Part shown: positions 26,901 to 39,171 of the stretch, in pieces
Layout of the letters: each line of letters opens with the position of its first letter
How positions within the stretch are numbered: the first letter of the stretch is position 1
NCBI GenBank assembly: GCA_023515745.1
Contig: JALECJ010000008.1
Span: forward strand, 1 to 53,938
DNA length: 53,938 nucleotides
Direction of reading: 5' to 3'
DNA from: Amoeboaphelidium protococcarum
Lineage: Eukaryota > Aphelidiomycota > Aphelidea
Translations under genes and position numbers: made by a program
Notes under the pieces: generated by a model
What the model saw: the letters and a program-made list of their open reading frames with translations, nothing else
What the model was told of the DNA's origin: nothing
The model's database searches: none

Positions 26901-27431
26901 TCACTAATCTCTAACTTGTTCTAATAACATATCCAGTATACTCATACCAATATTTACATCAATTGCTACAGATCCGGAGCTGCTATCAGATTATTCAGAT
27001 CCAGATTCTGACGCTGTTTCGTGATCGCCATCTTCAGTGTCGGAGGCTTCATCATTGTGATCAGGAGTCTCATCACTATCATCAACCAACTCCAGTTAAG
27101 AATCCACAGTATCGGCTATGTTTGACGCGTTTAATCTATTGTTAGCTTACTCAATTTGTGGTAGAAATTATTATAGTCTAGTTATCAAGTCAGACTATTA
27201 TTCAATTGAGGATGCATCAACAGGCAAGATACGCGATTCCTTTTCATCCCTCAGCATATCAAACACTAATTTCCTCTTTCGCATCGATAACTTTTAATCA
27301 TCACCATTGTCTGCAATATTTACAGGCTGATTCACACTTGACAGATCGCTTTCACCTTTATAATCATCTATCCCTATCTTGGTTTCGTTGATATCAGACT
27401 CGGAATGTACTTCTTCCACCAGTGTTACCAT
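26901..27431 (-). CDS. NOPCHAP1-like (DUF4598) snoRNP assembly chaperone
   Basis: A 176-residue acidic protein. The core motif LITRLQQFLPQIEQANNRL matches FLPQ-ANE-L of human NOPCHAP1 (C12orf45), which bridges NOP58 to the R2TP complex during box C/D snoRNP assembly. A long Asp/Glu/Ser tract follows, and the end VAIDVNIGMSILDMLLEQV resembles the family's C-terminal hydrophobic motif. An in-frame upstream ATG at 27470 would add 13 residues and is equally possible. It shares a 216-bp divergent promoter region with the beta-appendage gene. Confidence 0.7.
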
Positions 27432-27510
27432 TTTGGGAAATTTTGCGCTATTTTTAGTATCTCTGATCATAGAGTGATCAATAGTAAAAATCCAAAATGA
27501 AAAGATCAAA

Positions 27511-27520
27511 GCGCGCGCGC
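27511..27520. promoter_or_regulatory. CG-run element in divergent promoter
   Basis: Ten-base alternating GC run in the intergenic region between the NOPCHAP1-like and beta-appendage genes, 128 bp from the plus-strand ATG and 80 bp from the minus-strand ATG. Resembles the runs at 51, 46214 and 49592. Confidence 0.4.
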
Positions 27521-27647
27521 CCCTCTTTGTCTCTAGAATTTTAAATCTGAAACGACGCGACAGACAATCGAGTCATCATCGTATTTATAATTGAATTATA
27601 TAATCGTAATACACTTCCTTTCGAAGAAGAATCATATATAACCCATA

Positions 27648-29264
27648 ATGGACCCTTTTATGAACAATCGCTTGAACAAGAAGTAATCTTTGGATGAGCT
27701 TGATCCGCTTGCTTAGCGTCCTTAATAGTCTGAGTTTGGGTATGGGTAGATGCAGATGCAGATGCAACCCCGATTCTAGGAGAATATGTCAAACTTTGGC
27801 AACGTTCAACCGCATCATTTGCCACCTGGAGCGACTCTGCTGCAGTAATAGGAATTTCGCAGTCACTCACAATCTTAGAGCAAGTAGTAGTATTTTGGTG
27901 GCAATGGTGGAGCTATTGGCGGCAACATGAATCATTATCATCAGTAGTCAAGCGAGTCCTTTAATCATCAGTAGTTTTATGGTCAGCAATAAGGAGGAGC
28001 CGGTCAAGTTTAGAGTCAGAGCTTTAGTAATCAATCTTCCCACTAGTACTCCTCGTATGGTTAACAGTATCCCCAATTGAGCGCGAACACTCCTCCTCAC
28101 AATGCACCTGGTAGACTGCTGATCCAAGTTGAAGATCAGCCATAGCCTAGTCCTGCAGTGTATTCTCCACGTGTTGAAACGCCTTAAACGATGGTGAACA
28201 ATTATCCATAGACTAATTATAACAACAATAATGGTAGCAGAAGATCCAGTAGCTCTGGTCCAATGACTAATCTGCTGTCTCATGTTGATGGCTCAATGCT
28301 CTTGTAAGAAGTGTTTCTGCACACCTCGACTCTGAAGGATGGCCAAGAACCGTCAATATCTGAAGAGGGTATTCCATCCGCTATCGATCTACAAGGTATC
28401 TGGGGTAAGAGGAATGGTACGATGTTGTTGAGTCTCAGAATGAAAAATGATCCCAGATTCGCTGTGAACGTTACTGATTTCATAATGTCGTTTGGTAAGA
28501 ACTGCTTTGGACTTACGGTGTAGTCTAACTACCATGAGATGATGCCTGAGAGTGGCGTGGTGCAAAGTGGTGAGACTTTTGGCGCTGTTCTAAAATTGGA
28601 CGTCTCGACTGAGAATCAGTTTGTAGATGACCCACAGAATTTTCTTAAGCTCCCTGTTCAGATTGAGTATACTATTGTTGATGTGAGAAATCAGTCGAAA
28701 TAGCGCAGATTGCATTTTAATGTGGAGACTCTGGTGCCGCTGCATATATTCTATTTGGACCATCCTCAGCGCTAGCCTGTAAATGATGGTAGAAACAATG
28801 GTGTCGAAGATTTGACCACTCTGAGTACTAGTGATGATGGCCCGAGAATGACTTAATCCGCCTTTCTATCCTCATGGTAATCATTGTCCTCTCCTACATC
28901 TTCACACGCGTTTTCTGTGGATAAGATTCCATATGTGAGATGGTGCAATCACTTTAAGCATTTGCAGTGTCCGAATAAGAGCATGTTCATCTAGTCGGTC
29001 GTTGAGCATAAGCTTGCCATCAACAGAGTGTATCAAGTCGCCTCCAGACAAGTTCCAGGTGACGCTGGTGCAGTCTAGTACGTGCTCTATGGTTCTTTTA
29101 GAATTGGTATCGGTGCAGGTTAATTGGTCATGTCAGAGATAAGACTTACAGTGCCGGCTGATGTTTCAATGGACGGCTCTGCTTAGGTGACTCTGAAAGG
29201 TTAGATTAATCCACATCTCTGGGCTGGCCTAGAAAGAAGTATCAGAGGAATTTTACTATCATGA
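27648..29264 (+). CDS. Stand-alone beta-adaptin appendage (ear) with Gln-rich N-terminus
   Basis: A 538-residue protein. Residues 1-220 are low-complexity Gln/Asn/Ser/Tyr-rich and contain no folded domain. From about residue 225 the sequence matches the C-terminal appendage of AP-1/AP-2 beta-adaptin: IDLQGIWGKRNGTMLLSLRM (residue 246 on), FGKNCFGLTV, then the inter-subdomain segment VPLHIFYLDHP. The second (platform) subdomain has PYVRWCNHF and a final strand set near QYVLYGSFRIG. The HEAT-repeat trunk of beta-adaptin (about 600 residues) is absent, and the upstream DNA is a divergent promoter, so the trunk is not simply cut off. Such a protein could bind endocytic or clathrin adaptors without joining the AP core. 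That is inference. Confidence 0.85.
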
Positions 29265-29512
29265 ATGAATGATTGAATTAATTTGATTTTTCGTCGTTGA
29301 AGTTTTAATTTTGTAATTACTTTTTTATTTCTTACCTCACATCATGGTTAGCAAAGCTTGATACATATTACGTGCAGTATAAGAGCGTGTTTTATCATGT
29401 TGTCTCCATAGCAATGAGCGAGTTATTATAAGATCTTGAAAGCATCTTCAACTTTAGATCAATAATGCTACTTATAGTAGAATATTTACATTCTTAAAGG
29501 TGCAGTTGAAAA

Positions 29513-31447
29513 ATGGCAACAAGGGGAGAACATGCTGAGGTTATGCATCAGTTGTTGGATATTTTTATGAGGGATCAACAGGTGAACAGGGATCATATCT
29601 CGGTGTAAATTGATCGTGCCGTGTCTGTTCACTCAAACAATGTGTAAACGCATGAACTTAGCGAGTAGATTGAGCAATTCTTAATTAATCTTAGCGTCTG
29701 CTACTAGCTCTATGGCTGTCCTACTCATATCATAGAGATCAACATGGCCAAAGTTGCTCGCGGACTGGGTATGGAGGTTGATTTTGCTATTTTCCCTTCC
29801 TACAGTCTAATATCAGTTACCAAGAGTGAGTATGGCAAGTTGAGGAAGCACACAATGTACTTTACCACTTCGACGGGAATCGATATGTATAAGCTATAGA
29901 TGACTGATGAACTGGTTCGCCGCGTTCAAAGTTACTCTTCTGCTGAACCGCCAAAGAGTGTTACCACTGACGCTGCTGCACAGATTGTGGATTAGATTGC
30001 TAATGAAGTTTAGGCTCTGGAGACTGCCGATATCACAGACCTGGCCGGTAGAGATGTTGTAGAGACGCCAAAGTTAGACAGTGCCTCAATAAAATCTCTG
30101 TACCGGCACCCATCTGTAGCATCTGGTGCCAGCATTGGAGGGCCCATGCTAAGGAGAAAGATACTGGACCTCGCCGCGTATGGACAAGGATTCTATTACA
30201 AACAAAAGGCCAAATAACAGCAGTTGATGCAACCAATGCTTCCTGGACGCTCGAAAGATATCCCTCTATAGCCACTCAACTTGGAGGATCCTAATCACAA
30301 GTCGGGGGATAGCGACAATAGAAGCCAGTATGCCAAGATGTTTAGTTAATTAGCAGTTGAAGATGCAGCGACTACGCTTAATGAGATTAGGGCGGCTAGT
30401 CCATTGTACTCTAGGCCTGTTCAGTTGCTATTCAATAGTGTGAGCTCTGCGGGGTGTTGTGGCTTGTTTTTTGGCGGAAATTGGACAGATGTTCTCGTGA
30501 CAACATTACTTGCTGCCATAATATTTGGAATAAACCTGTTTGGAAGTCGCCTGTCAGCTTATAATCGTTTGAATGAATGCTTCTCTGGCTTTTTGGCAGC
30601 TCTGATTACGCGTTTTGTTCACTACTGGATAACTCCTTTATGCTTCAAAGCCGTGGCGTTTAGTGCTTTTATTAATTCTCTTAAAGGTGTGACTATCACC
30701 TTGTCGATCGTTGAAATCATCACAAAGAATTACGTGTCCGGAACAGTTAGATTATTCTATGGCATAGTGATTAGTGCTTCGATTGGATTTGGTCTTGACG
30801 TGGCAACGAAATTGTTCGCTAGTATAATAGGCGTCACTAAACTGGAGGCGATGCAAATGTCAGAATGCTCTGCTGATCGTGGCGTATATAAGGCATTTTA
30901 TCCACTGTTGTTCGTAATGGCAGCAACATCATTCAGTTTATCGATGAATTCTCATAGAACTTAGTTGTTGCCTATGGTAGCATGCTCGGCGTTGGGTTAC
31001 ATTACTGGGTTTTTATCAGATTCAGTTCTGAAATTGGGAATGTCCTTCTCATCTATGAGCTCAGCCTTTGTGTTGGCCGTTATGTCCAATCTTTATGCCA
31101 GATACTCTGCAACTCCACCTATTCTGTATGTGCTTTCTGGATTGGTGATGCTTGTGCCTGGATCACTGGCAGTCACGTCCTTCTTCACCTACTTCAGTCA
31201 GACAGACGACACGGGTGGTATATAAATGTCGCTGACTTTCATAGAACTGGCGTTGGCTCTATCTATTGGCATTTTTATGGGATCTTTAGTAGTTCCCAAT
31301 GAAGACACTATAAACTGGTTGAAGAGATTCGATAAGAAGCGACTTGGACGATTCCGTTCCAGGGACCATAACTCTCCTCCAGAGCAACTTGATCCTGTAT
31401 TTAACCCGCCTAACAAGATTCATAAAACTTCTAGCCTGATATTTTGA
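29513..31447 (+). CDS. ThrE/Prm10-family membrane transporter
   Basis: A 644-residue protein of the ThrE (threonine/serine exporter) superfamily, like yeast Prm10. The N-terminal soluble domain (to about 290) contains FLINLSVCYQLYGCPTHIIE and LGMEVDFAIFPSYSLISV, the conserved ThrE domain 1. It is followed by about ten membrane helices (from residue 300), including VTTLLAAIIFGINLFGS and the C-terminal half with ILYVLSGLVMLVPGSLAV, typical of the second ThrE domain. ATG29513 is the first in frame. A TAG within the transmembrane half and another at GIQMSL are read as Gln. The transported substrate in eukaryotes is not established, so amino-acid export is only inferred. Confidence 0.92.
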
Positions 31448-31625
31448 CATTTTATGAACTAATAAAGTCATGAACTAATTGTTTTGGATAACTTTGCATT
31501 GTGGCGTTAATATCTAGTGGCGCTATCACTGTTATTTCTCACGCGACACTGCACGAGTTCATTTCGCTGCTTACAACTAATCTTGATCTCTCTATCTTCT
31601 AAGTATCAAAGTATTATTGCGCAAG

Positions 31626-32729
31626 ATGTTGAGTGCAAAGACTTTGTTAGACATAACGACATGGTTCGCTCCGTCTTGGCTAGTGTTGACATGCTTCCTC
31701 GTTGGTTACCTGTCGATCTCTCTATACTTGGGTATGAACTTTGTGCAGTGGCTCTATAAAGATCAAGATCTGCGTCAAATGTACAAGACTGCTGAAGGCG
31801 CCAAGTGCTGGGCCATAGTCACGGGTGCATCTTCTGGTATTGGCAAGGCAATAGCTGAAAAGCTAGCTCAGTAAAACATCAATGTCATAATGATTGCTCT
31901 GCCTGATGCCATCTTTGACAAAAGTTTCCTTGAGATCACTTCCAAATTTCCTCAAGTTGAATTTAAGAAAATTGCATTAGATCTTGGTGCCACTGATCCA
32001 AAGTCCTACTTGGATCCTATCGATGAGGCAATGACTGAAGTTGCGCTGGCTGGCGGGGAAGTTCGAATGCTTTTCAATAATGCCGGATACATTGTGCCGG
32101 GATTGTTTTCGCAGATACCGCTGGAGAAGCATATGAACAATGTAAACTGCAATGCTTCGGCAATGATAGCCATAACTCACCGCGTTCTCTAGACAATGAT
32201 CAAACTGCCAGTGATGAGCGATGGGAAGCGTGGTCTGATTTCCTTCACCTCTTCATCAGCTGGCTTTCTGCCGTGTCCTATATCTAGCATATATGGATGT
32301 ACAAAGACGTTGATGACCAGTTTTGCTGCCGCGCTGTCTGTAGAACTTTAAGTATCAGATACGAATATTGACGTGATATGTGTACATCCGTCACCTATTC
32401 GCACCAACTTTTACGACAATGCCAAAGATGTATCGTTAATCACTGCTTTCAAGTGGACTGCATTGGCTCCGTCAACGATTGCAGATATCATTTTCAAATC
32501 CGCTGGCAAGTGTGTAATCTACGATCAAGGTTACTTTTCTATTGGCATGAAGTTATTGCTGAAAGTTTTAGATTGGAATTTGTTGGCGGAGATTAGCGGG
32601 TTCTTTATGAAGAACAACGCTGATGTTAAGCGAATGCGCGCGCGAGGTTTGACGGTAAAGGACGTGAGCATGAAGAGGTCAAGTCTTTCGTTATAACCAG
32701 ATACTCTGAGTAACAAGAAAGAAGAATGA
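31626..32729 (+). CDS. Short-chain dehydrogenase/reductase, ER membrane type
   Basis: NAD(P)-dependent reductase of 367 residues. An N-terminal hydrophobic segment (about 14-35) anchors it. The Rossmann motif TGASSGIGK follows near residue 62, then NNAG near 145, and the catalytic Tyr/Lys in SSIYGCTK. Architecture resembles HSD17B12/KAR-type 3-ketoacyl-CoA reductases and 3-ketosphinganine reductases, both ER lipid enzymes. I cannot choose between them. The ending QPDTLSNKKEE needs one TAA as Gln and has Lys residues near the C-terminus as in ER retrieval signals, but not a canonical KKXX. No intron. Confidence 0.86.
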
Positions 32730-33126
32730 AATATCCAGTGTAATATCGATACTGTTCATTGCAGGTGATTATTATTTTTAAACCTTGTCGCGTCATCCGT
32801 GCTTCAAATCGAGCACAGGCTTGATGAGTTCTAATGAGGTTGTAACAATTATCTGTTTTAATTCCTAAGGTTTACATGTTCAACAGAGACTCACTTGAAA
32901 ACTTCATCCCAAATGAAATAGAGAGAGAGAGAGGGAAGATGTGAAAAGTACAAGCGTTGGTAGATACGGTGTTGTTTGTTAAGCTGGTTGCCGGTAGGCA
33001 AGGTGAAGATGGCATGATACTCTGCCTGAACTAACAACATCTTTTGAATTTTTGATTCAATCCAGCCAATAATTTACACCCAAATAATAGTTCTAGTTAC
33101 AGCACGATACTCGATTGCCATTAATA
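32730..33126. other. Intergenic, SDR to NPSN SNARE
   Basis: A 397-bp gap with a GA dinucleotide run at 32921-32933 and AT-rich flanks. No gene seen. Confidence 0.5.
32921..32933 (+). repeat. GA dinucleotide repeat
   Basis: About six and a half GA units in the region upstream of the SNARE gene. Confidence 0.8.
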
Positions 33127-33984
33127 ATGTCTGACGGTACGTATTACATTTCTGTTCCATTCACAATGATAGAGTAATGCATGTAGAGATTAGAGATTTT
33201 GACGAATAGCTGACCGACATCATTGGCGAGATTAGAAACACATTGACTGTGGCTGTACCAAAATTGCAAGGCAAAGCCAAAGTAGAGGTGAGAGCTTTTA
33301 TCACTGAATCCCCTCTGTATAGTCGTATTTTGTCATATCATATTGAAACAAATTTTGTAGAAATGCGAATATCTCAAAAATCGAATCAACAGAGCCAGGC
33401 AAGTGTTGAAATCCTTTAACGTTGAACTGAGAGAGCTGAGTCGCGAGTCTGCAAAGCCATGGGAAGAGAAAGCTAGAACGTTTGATCAAGAAATCACCAA
33501 GTTGAATGACGATCTCAGTTGGGCGATGACCTCTGCAGAGCGAGATGATCTGTTCAATAAGCCAACGCGAAATGCAGATTAAATGACAGCGAAGGAGCTA
33601 GTAGATCACGCATCCAATGTCTAGAAAGAGTCCAAGTAGTCGACTGAGAGGACTAAACAAGTCTTGCAGCACACCATTGATGTGGGAACAAAGACGAACG
33701 AGGTGCTGAAAGAGTAGACTGTCCAGCTTGAGACGATTGATCAAAATGTCGATCTGATTGAATCGAATCTGACAAGAGCCGATAAGCAGATCCGAATCTT
33801 TTTGAGACGTATGGCCACAGATAAAGTCATTCTGGCAATGGTGCTGCTAGTCATTATTGCGATAATTACCACAATAGTGGTTGCGATTGTCAGAAGTAAG
33901 ATTAGCGGTAAGCCGATTGGAGGTGCCTCAGATATTTTCAACACGGGTTCAACGGGTAATGCCACCGTTTTTGGATTCAGATGA
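33127..33984 (+). CDS. Qb-SNARE, novel plant SNARE (NPSN) family
   Basis: Tail-anchored membrane-fusion protein, 244 residues in three exons: 33127-33136, 33187-33287 and 33361-33984. Introns are 50 and 73 bp, GT-AG. The first exon codes only MSD and one base. An N-terminal three-helix region is followed by a SNARE motif (HTIDVGTKTNEVLKEQTVQL onward). Just before the membrane helix is RRMATDKVILAM, which matches the RQVATDKCIM signature of plant NPSN proteins. The tail helix is about residues 205-227, with a short luminal end. In plants NPSN11 works in cell-plate and plasma-membrane fusion. NPSN is ancient but missing from animals and most fungi as far as I know, which makes it notable here. 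Confidence 0.9.
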
Positions 33985-34686
33985 GCCGATTCGAGTAGTA
34001 TAAACGATGGATGATTTACTTTGAAGATGATTTAATATAAAAATAGACGTGTTTAAAAGCAATTGTAATATTTTGACCGACTGTGAAGTGTCCATCAATA
34101 AACGCCTTGACAACGTCTTTGATTTAACGGTGTTGTGTGTGCAAATACACTACAGACTATCAAGCATCAATAATATTTAAGCTTTGTGGCGTATACTTGG
34201 GGGAAATGCGACCCCCTTTCTGACTCATTTATAAAGCCGCAAAAGAGTAACAGCGTTTTGCATTTTGGCTGTCGGTTAAGATAAAAACAGTCCAGAAGAA
34301 GTAAAAGGCAAGCAGCAGCACAAAAGCAATGATGTTCACGCAAACTACAACAAATCAATAAATAAGACCACTTCATACTAAACAGCAGTGGCGTTAATTA
34401 CTGATAAGTTGTAGTTTGACTACATCAGCAAGAGATTAGAATATTATTATAGTATCGGCTCAGGTGGCGGTGGCCAATGCAATCATGCACTTGTAAAAAG
34501 CCCAATCGGCCGAAATCTAGGCGAAAAAGAAAACGAATACAAATGAGGAGTGTTTACAATCGTAGCAACAAAAAAATTCAGGTGGCGCAAAAAGACAGCC
34601 AATCAAGAATGAAAATCAGCGTTTAAAGCTGGCCAATCGACAAAATATTTTTTAAATTCGATAATCTATAAATCACCAATCATCTC
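33985..34686. other. Intergenic, convergent SNARE and RapGAP tails
   Basis: A 702-bp gap between convergent genes. It holds open frames on both strands, including a minus-strand hydrophobic stretch (about 34160-34340, VNIIAFVLLLAFYFFWTVF) ending in TGA at 34160-34162 and preceded by an acceptor-like TTGTTGTAG. No ATG or convincing upstream exon was found, so no gene is called. Otherwise AT-rich with nothing recognisable. Confidence 0.45.
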
Positions 34687-37600
34687 TCAAGATTTATACG
34701 ACAATTCAACCGACGGGTCCAGACCCAGTATATCTTCAAGTCCAACTTCTTGATTCGAAACGTCTCCCTCGGTATTTACTACACTTGATCCTGGTTATGA
34801 CACAGGAGGAGCTTTAGGAAGATGGTTGGCAGATCGACCTGCAGAACCAGGAAGTGCAACATAAGACGAGCTCTACGATTTTCGAGAATGCTACGGTGAC
34901 AAGCCAGAGTCAGTGTTATCTTCTGATTTCTTTTTGAAAGCTCTCAGTAAACTATTTCTGGATTTTGTAGCCTGTGCATTAGTGGCATTACCAACGTTTA
35001 ACAGCTCCTCAGGTGGGCCGCTATTCAAAAAATCTAGGAAGCTTTACGTGTTCTCCCTCTTCTTAAGTTTTGCATCTTCTTCATCATCCTCTTCATCGCT
35101 GTCAGCAAGGCGAGTTGAAGACAGTCGATTCTTACCGCTATCAATTCTTGGACGCAGACGAAGCATGGCAGGTGAGCTTTAAGTGCGAACTCTCTCAGAA
35201 TGCCATTGCTACAAGTCATCAACATCTTCCGCTGAACCGGTGTTCTTTATTTCTTGACTCGACGCCTAAGTAGAGTTGACCCTGACACTTGATGGACTAG
35301 CTTTCTCCAGAGTCTCGTTAGAGTGCGCATTACTCTCAATTTTGTCACTAGATAAACTAACACGAGTGGTGGCAGCGATTTATTGATCAGGTGATTGACC
35401 GGCATTTGCTTCTTAAACGGATATATCAGATACCTCTTATCCATTGGAGACAATATTAATATCAGATCCGTAAGAAGTGGCAGGAGTCTGATCATTGATT
35501 TTCAACATGACCGGTACAAACGTCTTCTGTTCATCTTTGGCTACAGATACCGCCTTAATATCGTCGTCAATAGCATCAACTGTGATTTAAGGCTGTAACA
35601 CGGATCCTTTATTTTGCTCACCGGACGCTAAGTCAGCACCAGAATCAGCAATCTAATTGCCAGACTTCTTCGATGCTTCTTCCTACGGCATGACGGCAGC
35701 GCTCTTACGAACACTACTGAAATGACGACCGAAAAGCCCAATATTACCAGAAGGTGACTACTACTCTTTAACATCGGCAGAGTTCTGCTCCTCCTTGTCT
35801 CTTATTAAACTTTATCTTTTACTGGCAGCACTTTGTCCGCCATCCTCCTGTGAATCTGTTGTTGACACAGACTTCTTTCCTTGCAGAGAGTCTTTAGTCG
35901 CACTACTAGACACGGTCGATGCCTCCATAACTGAGTTTTTACGCATAGAGGGCCTAGCAGAGATTTTGCCTTTGACTTCATCATTAAAATCGCGCAGAAG
36001 CTGTTCCATCAAACCAGTGTATGTTCTATTGTGCAAGGTCTTGAATTTGGATGCTTCAAAAGCTGCATTTTCAGCACTGATCAACTTGGCTATGAGGAAA
36101 TCACCAAACTGCTTCTTGTCATCATCATTCTAAATCAGATAGACAGGAGGATCACACAGAGAAGGCTAATAATTAGGGACCTCAATATTAGACGTTGCAT
36201 ACACACGATATCCAACACAATTCAAACTATCACTGGATAGGCCAGGCTTCAAAACTTGTACAATACTAGGATCAACTTTCACTTCTTACACCACAATGTA
36301 CACATGAAGAAATTGACTCTTGATCTACTTGGGATCGAAAGGAGTTTTAACAAACCAATCGTTCGCAGATGCAGTGTCCCCTTAAGAAGAGTCTAGGAAC
36401 ACGAGCGACACTAAATCATTACCAATATGACGCTTCCTCTAAATCTATTACTCATCACCGGGAGTGAACGGCAAAAGAGTGCTCACATGATACATGATTT
36501 CGAAGGTGATATCATCTTCGCAGTTGAACGGCTCTTCACCATCGCCGAGTAACGGAAGAGGAGCCTGTCCAACAGGATTGAATCTCCACTTGGTGTAAAT
36601 AGACTTTTCTCCAGTATTGCCATTTCTAGTGTCCAAACCACCGGCAAAACCTTAATGTCCTTTCAAACTTATGGTCTCCCCCAGTATACTACAAAAAGAA
36701 AGATATGAGTCGGAGACCTTGACGTTGTTGAACCATTCACTTTCATTGGACTAACCATCGACAACATACAGCAGACCAAACTTGTAATTAAATGCAGTTT
36801 TATGCTCATCCAACTACACAAGCGCCTTCTCAAGCTTCTAACATCTATCATCATACGAATCCATATCAACATCAAATCGGCGCAGTTTAGACATATCCAA
36901 CTTGGGATGTATCATGGAAAAGAGAGCCTTGTACATTCGCTCTGACGCACCCTTCTCTTTCTGGTCATCATCCTTCTTACTGCCGAATATATTCAGACGT
37001 GACGCAGTCGGTAGATCAGATTCAGGAATAAGCAGATGCGTCAACTGTCCAAGATAATTCTTGCAGCGAAAGAGAACTCTAAAGTAATAGCTACCTTACC
37101 CCGAAGTCACGGTAAAATCGTTGCCATTTAGCTTCTGGTCAAACTACGTAAGAGGAGACTGTTGTGAATCGTCCTACTTGACAAGCAACTCCCTCTTCAC
37201 ACTAATAGCAACCTCACCAAATCTCTCAGTCATACCGATATAATTACGGTGATCAGTGCCTTGAAAGTAACATCTATAAGCTAGAGCATCAACATCGAAA
37301 TACTCAATAGGATACAAATTCACTCCATCCTCATTAATATCCATCTTGCTCTGACTAGAAAAGTGTCTGTTACGCGACGAGTTAAGCATTGAGCTCATAG
37401 ATTTGCTTATGATATACTGAGGCTTAGCATTGAGAAACACCTCATTCTTCACTTTACCAAATAAGCTTTAACTACGCACCAAGCGATCATGAAAATGTTC
37501 TCTCAGAGAGCCTTCATCAAAATCCAGCGCCTTCTCCTTGTCCAACTCATGACTTTCCATCCCATACAATTGGAGCCAGGCAGGCATAGCCAAAAGACTC

Positions 37601-39171
37601 ACAGCTTCAATCTTCCAGCCGGCAACACTAAGAATAGGCAGCATCTAGCCCGACTTCAAAAAAGCTGCGATACACGATAGCGATGCACTGATAACACCAG
37701 TGCAGGCTTTTCTTGCCTTCTGAGCACTCTTTTTAGCTTCATTCTCACGGTCCTTAGCGGGAATCTTATCCAAAATCTGATCCTATTTGAGACATGCTTC
37801 AGCATCAATGATAGCACGCTTCAGAGCTTTCACATCATTATTGGGATTCTCGCCAAGAGTGACTGCAATCTCATTAGCAGCGGAAAGAAAATCCTTAACC
37901 ACAATCATGCAATAATCAAAGGGAAACTCTTCTGAACCATTATTCGAAGAATCACGGTCCACATTCGGCTTATCATGCAGAATCAGTTTATATAGATCAG
38001 TCACAGCATAAGACCAACTATCGTACACCATGCAAATTTCATCCGCAATCATCGCTATAATTCTGTACAATCTATACAGTCCCTGAACTCTATCTACAGG
38101 ACCGCTCTATTACTTCAATGACTGCCCAATCTGAGTTATGGATGTACTGAGTTTACGTCGACCATAAGAAGCCATGGCCAGATTAGTCTCCGCGCGTCTG
38201 GAAGTTGAGTTTCTCTTCTTATTATTCACCGCCTTAGATCTAGTCAATGATGGCTTCTTACCATTATTCCCTTCAGCGACAACATCTTTACTCTCCTACT
38301 ACTCCTGCTGCTGCATAAGTAAGAAAGACTTACGTCTTGCTCTAGCACCTGGTGATTTATCGTCCGGATTATCGACCGGACTAAGAGCTGCCACATTCAA
38401 CGTGTTTAGTTAGGACTTCTTATCGTGAACACTAGAGTTCCCATTCGCAGCAACAACTGGCTTAGCCTTAGTGTCCTATGCACCATGAATAACCTTTTCA
38501 ATACCACGAGCTAGATTATCTGCCGACTTGCGAAGCGAAAAAGAATTGTTGGACGTGCTTAGATTATTTGATGACGGCGATGACTCTTCAAATCTCTCTG
38601 CAATTTTCTAAACAGAAGACTTTGGGAATCCAAACGTGGTGGTCTTTGATTGACCTGCGCCAATCTTACCAGCTCCATAAGCGCGACTCAATAAATCTTA
38701 ATGACTTCCAGTTACAGCGTCAGATTTCGGAGCAATCGTTCCAGGCTAATCACTCAGCGACACCTTTGACTGATACGTTGACGCCAACTTGTCGAGCTGT
38801 TCATTAGAAGTCCCTTAATCAATCGATTGTCTCTATCGCTGTTACTACTACTACTACAGCTATTATTACTGCTACTGTTCTTTAACAACCATTTTAATCT
38901 AGTTGATATCAGGTTTCGGTGCCAGCTTCATAGGCGGGGCAGACAGTGGCTAATTGGAAATCTGAGGAGTATCAGATCCCGTTGTAGCAGCTCGAGTCAT
39001 AACCGCAGCCATTGATCTTCTTCTATTCATGCTTGTGCTTTGCGATTCCTAAGTATCAACGGATAAACTCTATGCAAGGGCATTATTGTCCTCCGCAGCA
39101 CTTTACATGGTTTTCTATTATCCCATCTCTGAAAAGCGTCTTGGACTATTCTAGCTTTAATCCGGATCCAT
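34687..39171 (-). CDS. Rap-specific GTPase-activating protein (RapGAP domain)
   Basis: A 1494-residue, intronless frame from ATG39171 (an in-frame TGA lies just upstream) to TGA34687. Residues 1-330 are Ser/Gln-rich and include a poly-Gln run written mainly as TAR (38839-38877). Residues 340-700 form a helical region of unknown family. The RapGAP catalytic domain (about 770-960) contains FNYKFGLLYVVDGQ, LKGHQGFAGGLDT, EIMYHVSTLLPF and QRKRHIGNDLVSLVFLD. Asn918 in HIGND corresponds to the catalytic Asn thumb of Rap1GAP that replaces the Gln61 missing from Rap. The last 400 residues are acidic and Ser-rich. It is transcribed away from the Rap1 gene next door, its likely substrate. The domain assignment is strong; Rap specificity is inferred from the Asn thumb and the neighbour. 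Confidence 0.93.
38839..38877 (-). repeat. Poly-glutamine tract encoded mostly by TAR codons
   Basis: Thirteen consecutive codons in the RapGAP N-terminus: twelve Gln and one Leu. Nine of the twelve Gln codons are TAA or TAG, only three CAG. Under the standard code this would be a cluster of nine stops. Confidence 0.9.

Noticed and set aside
33985-34940. Long plus-strand open frame rich in Gln running into the RapGAP 3' end
   Set aside because: It overlaps the antisense coding end of RapGAP, has no recognisable domain and owes its Gln content to TAR triplets in AT-rich DNA.
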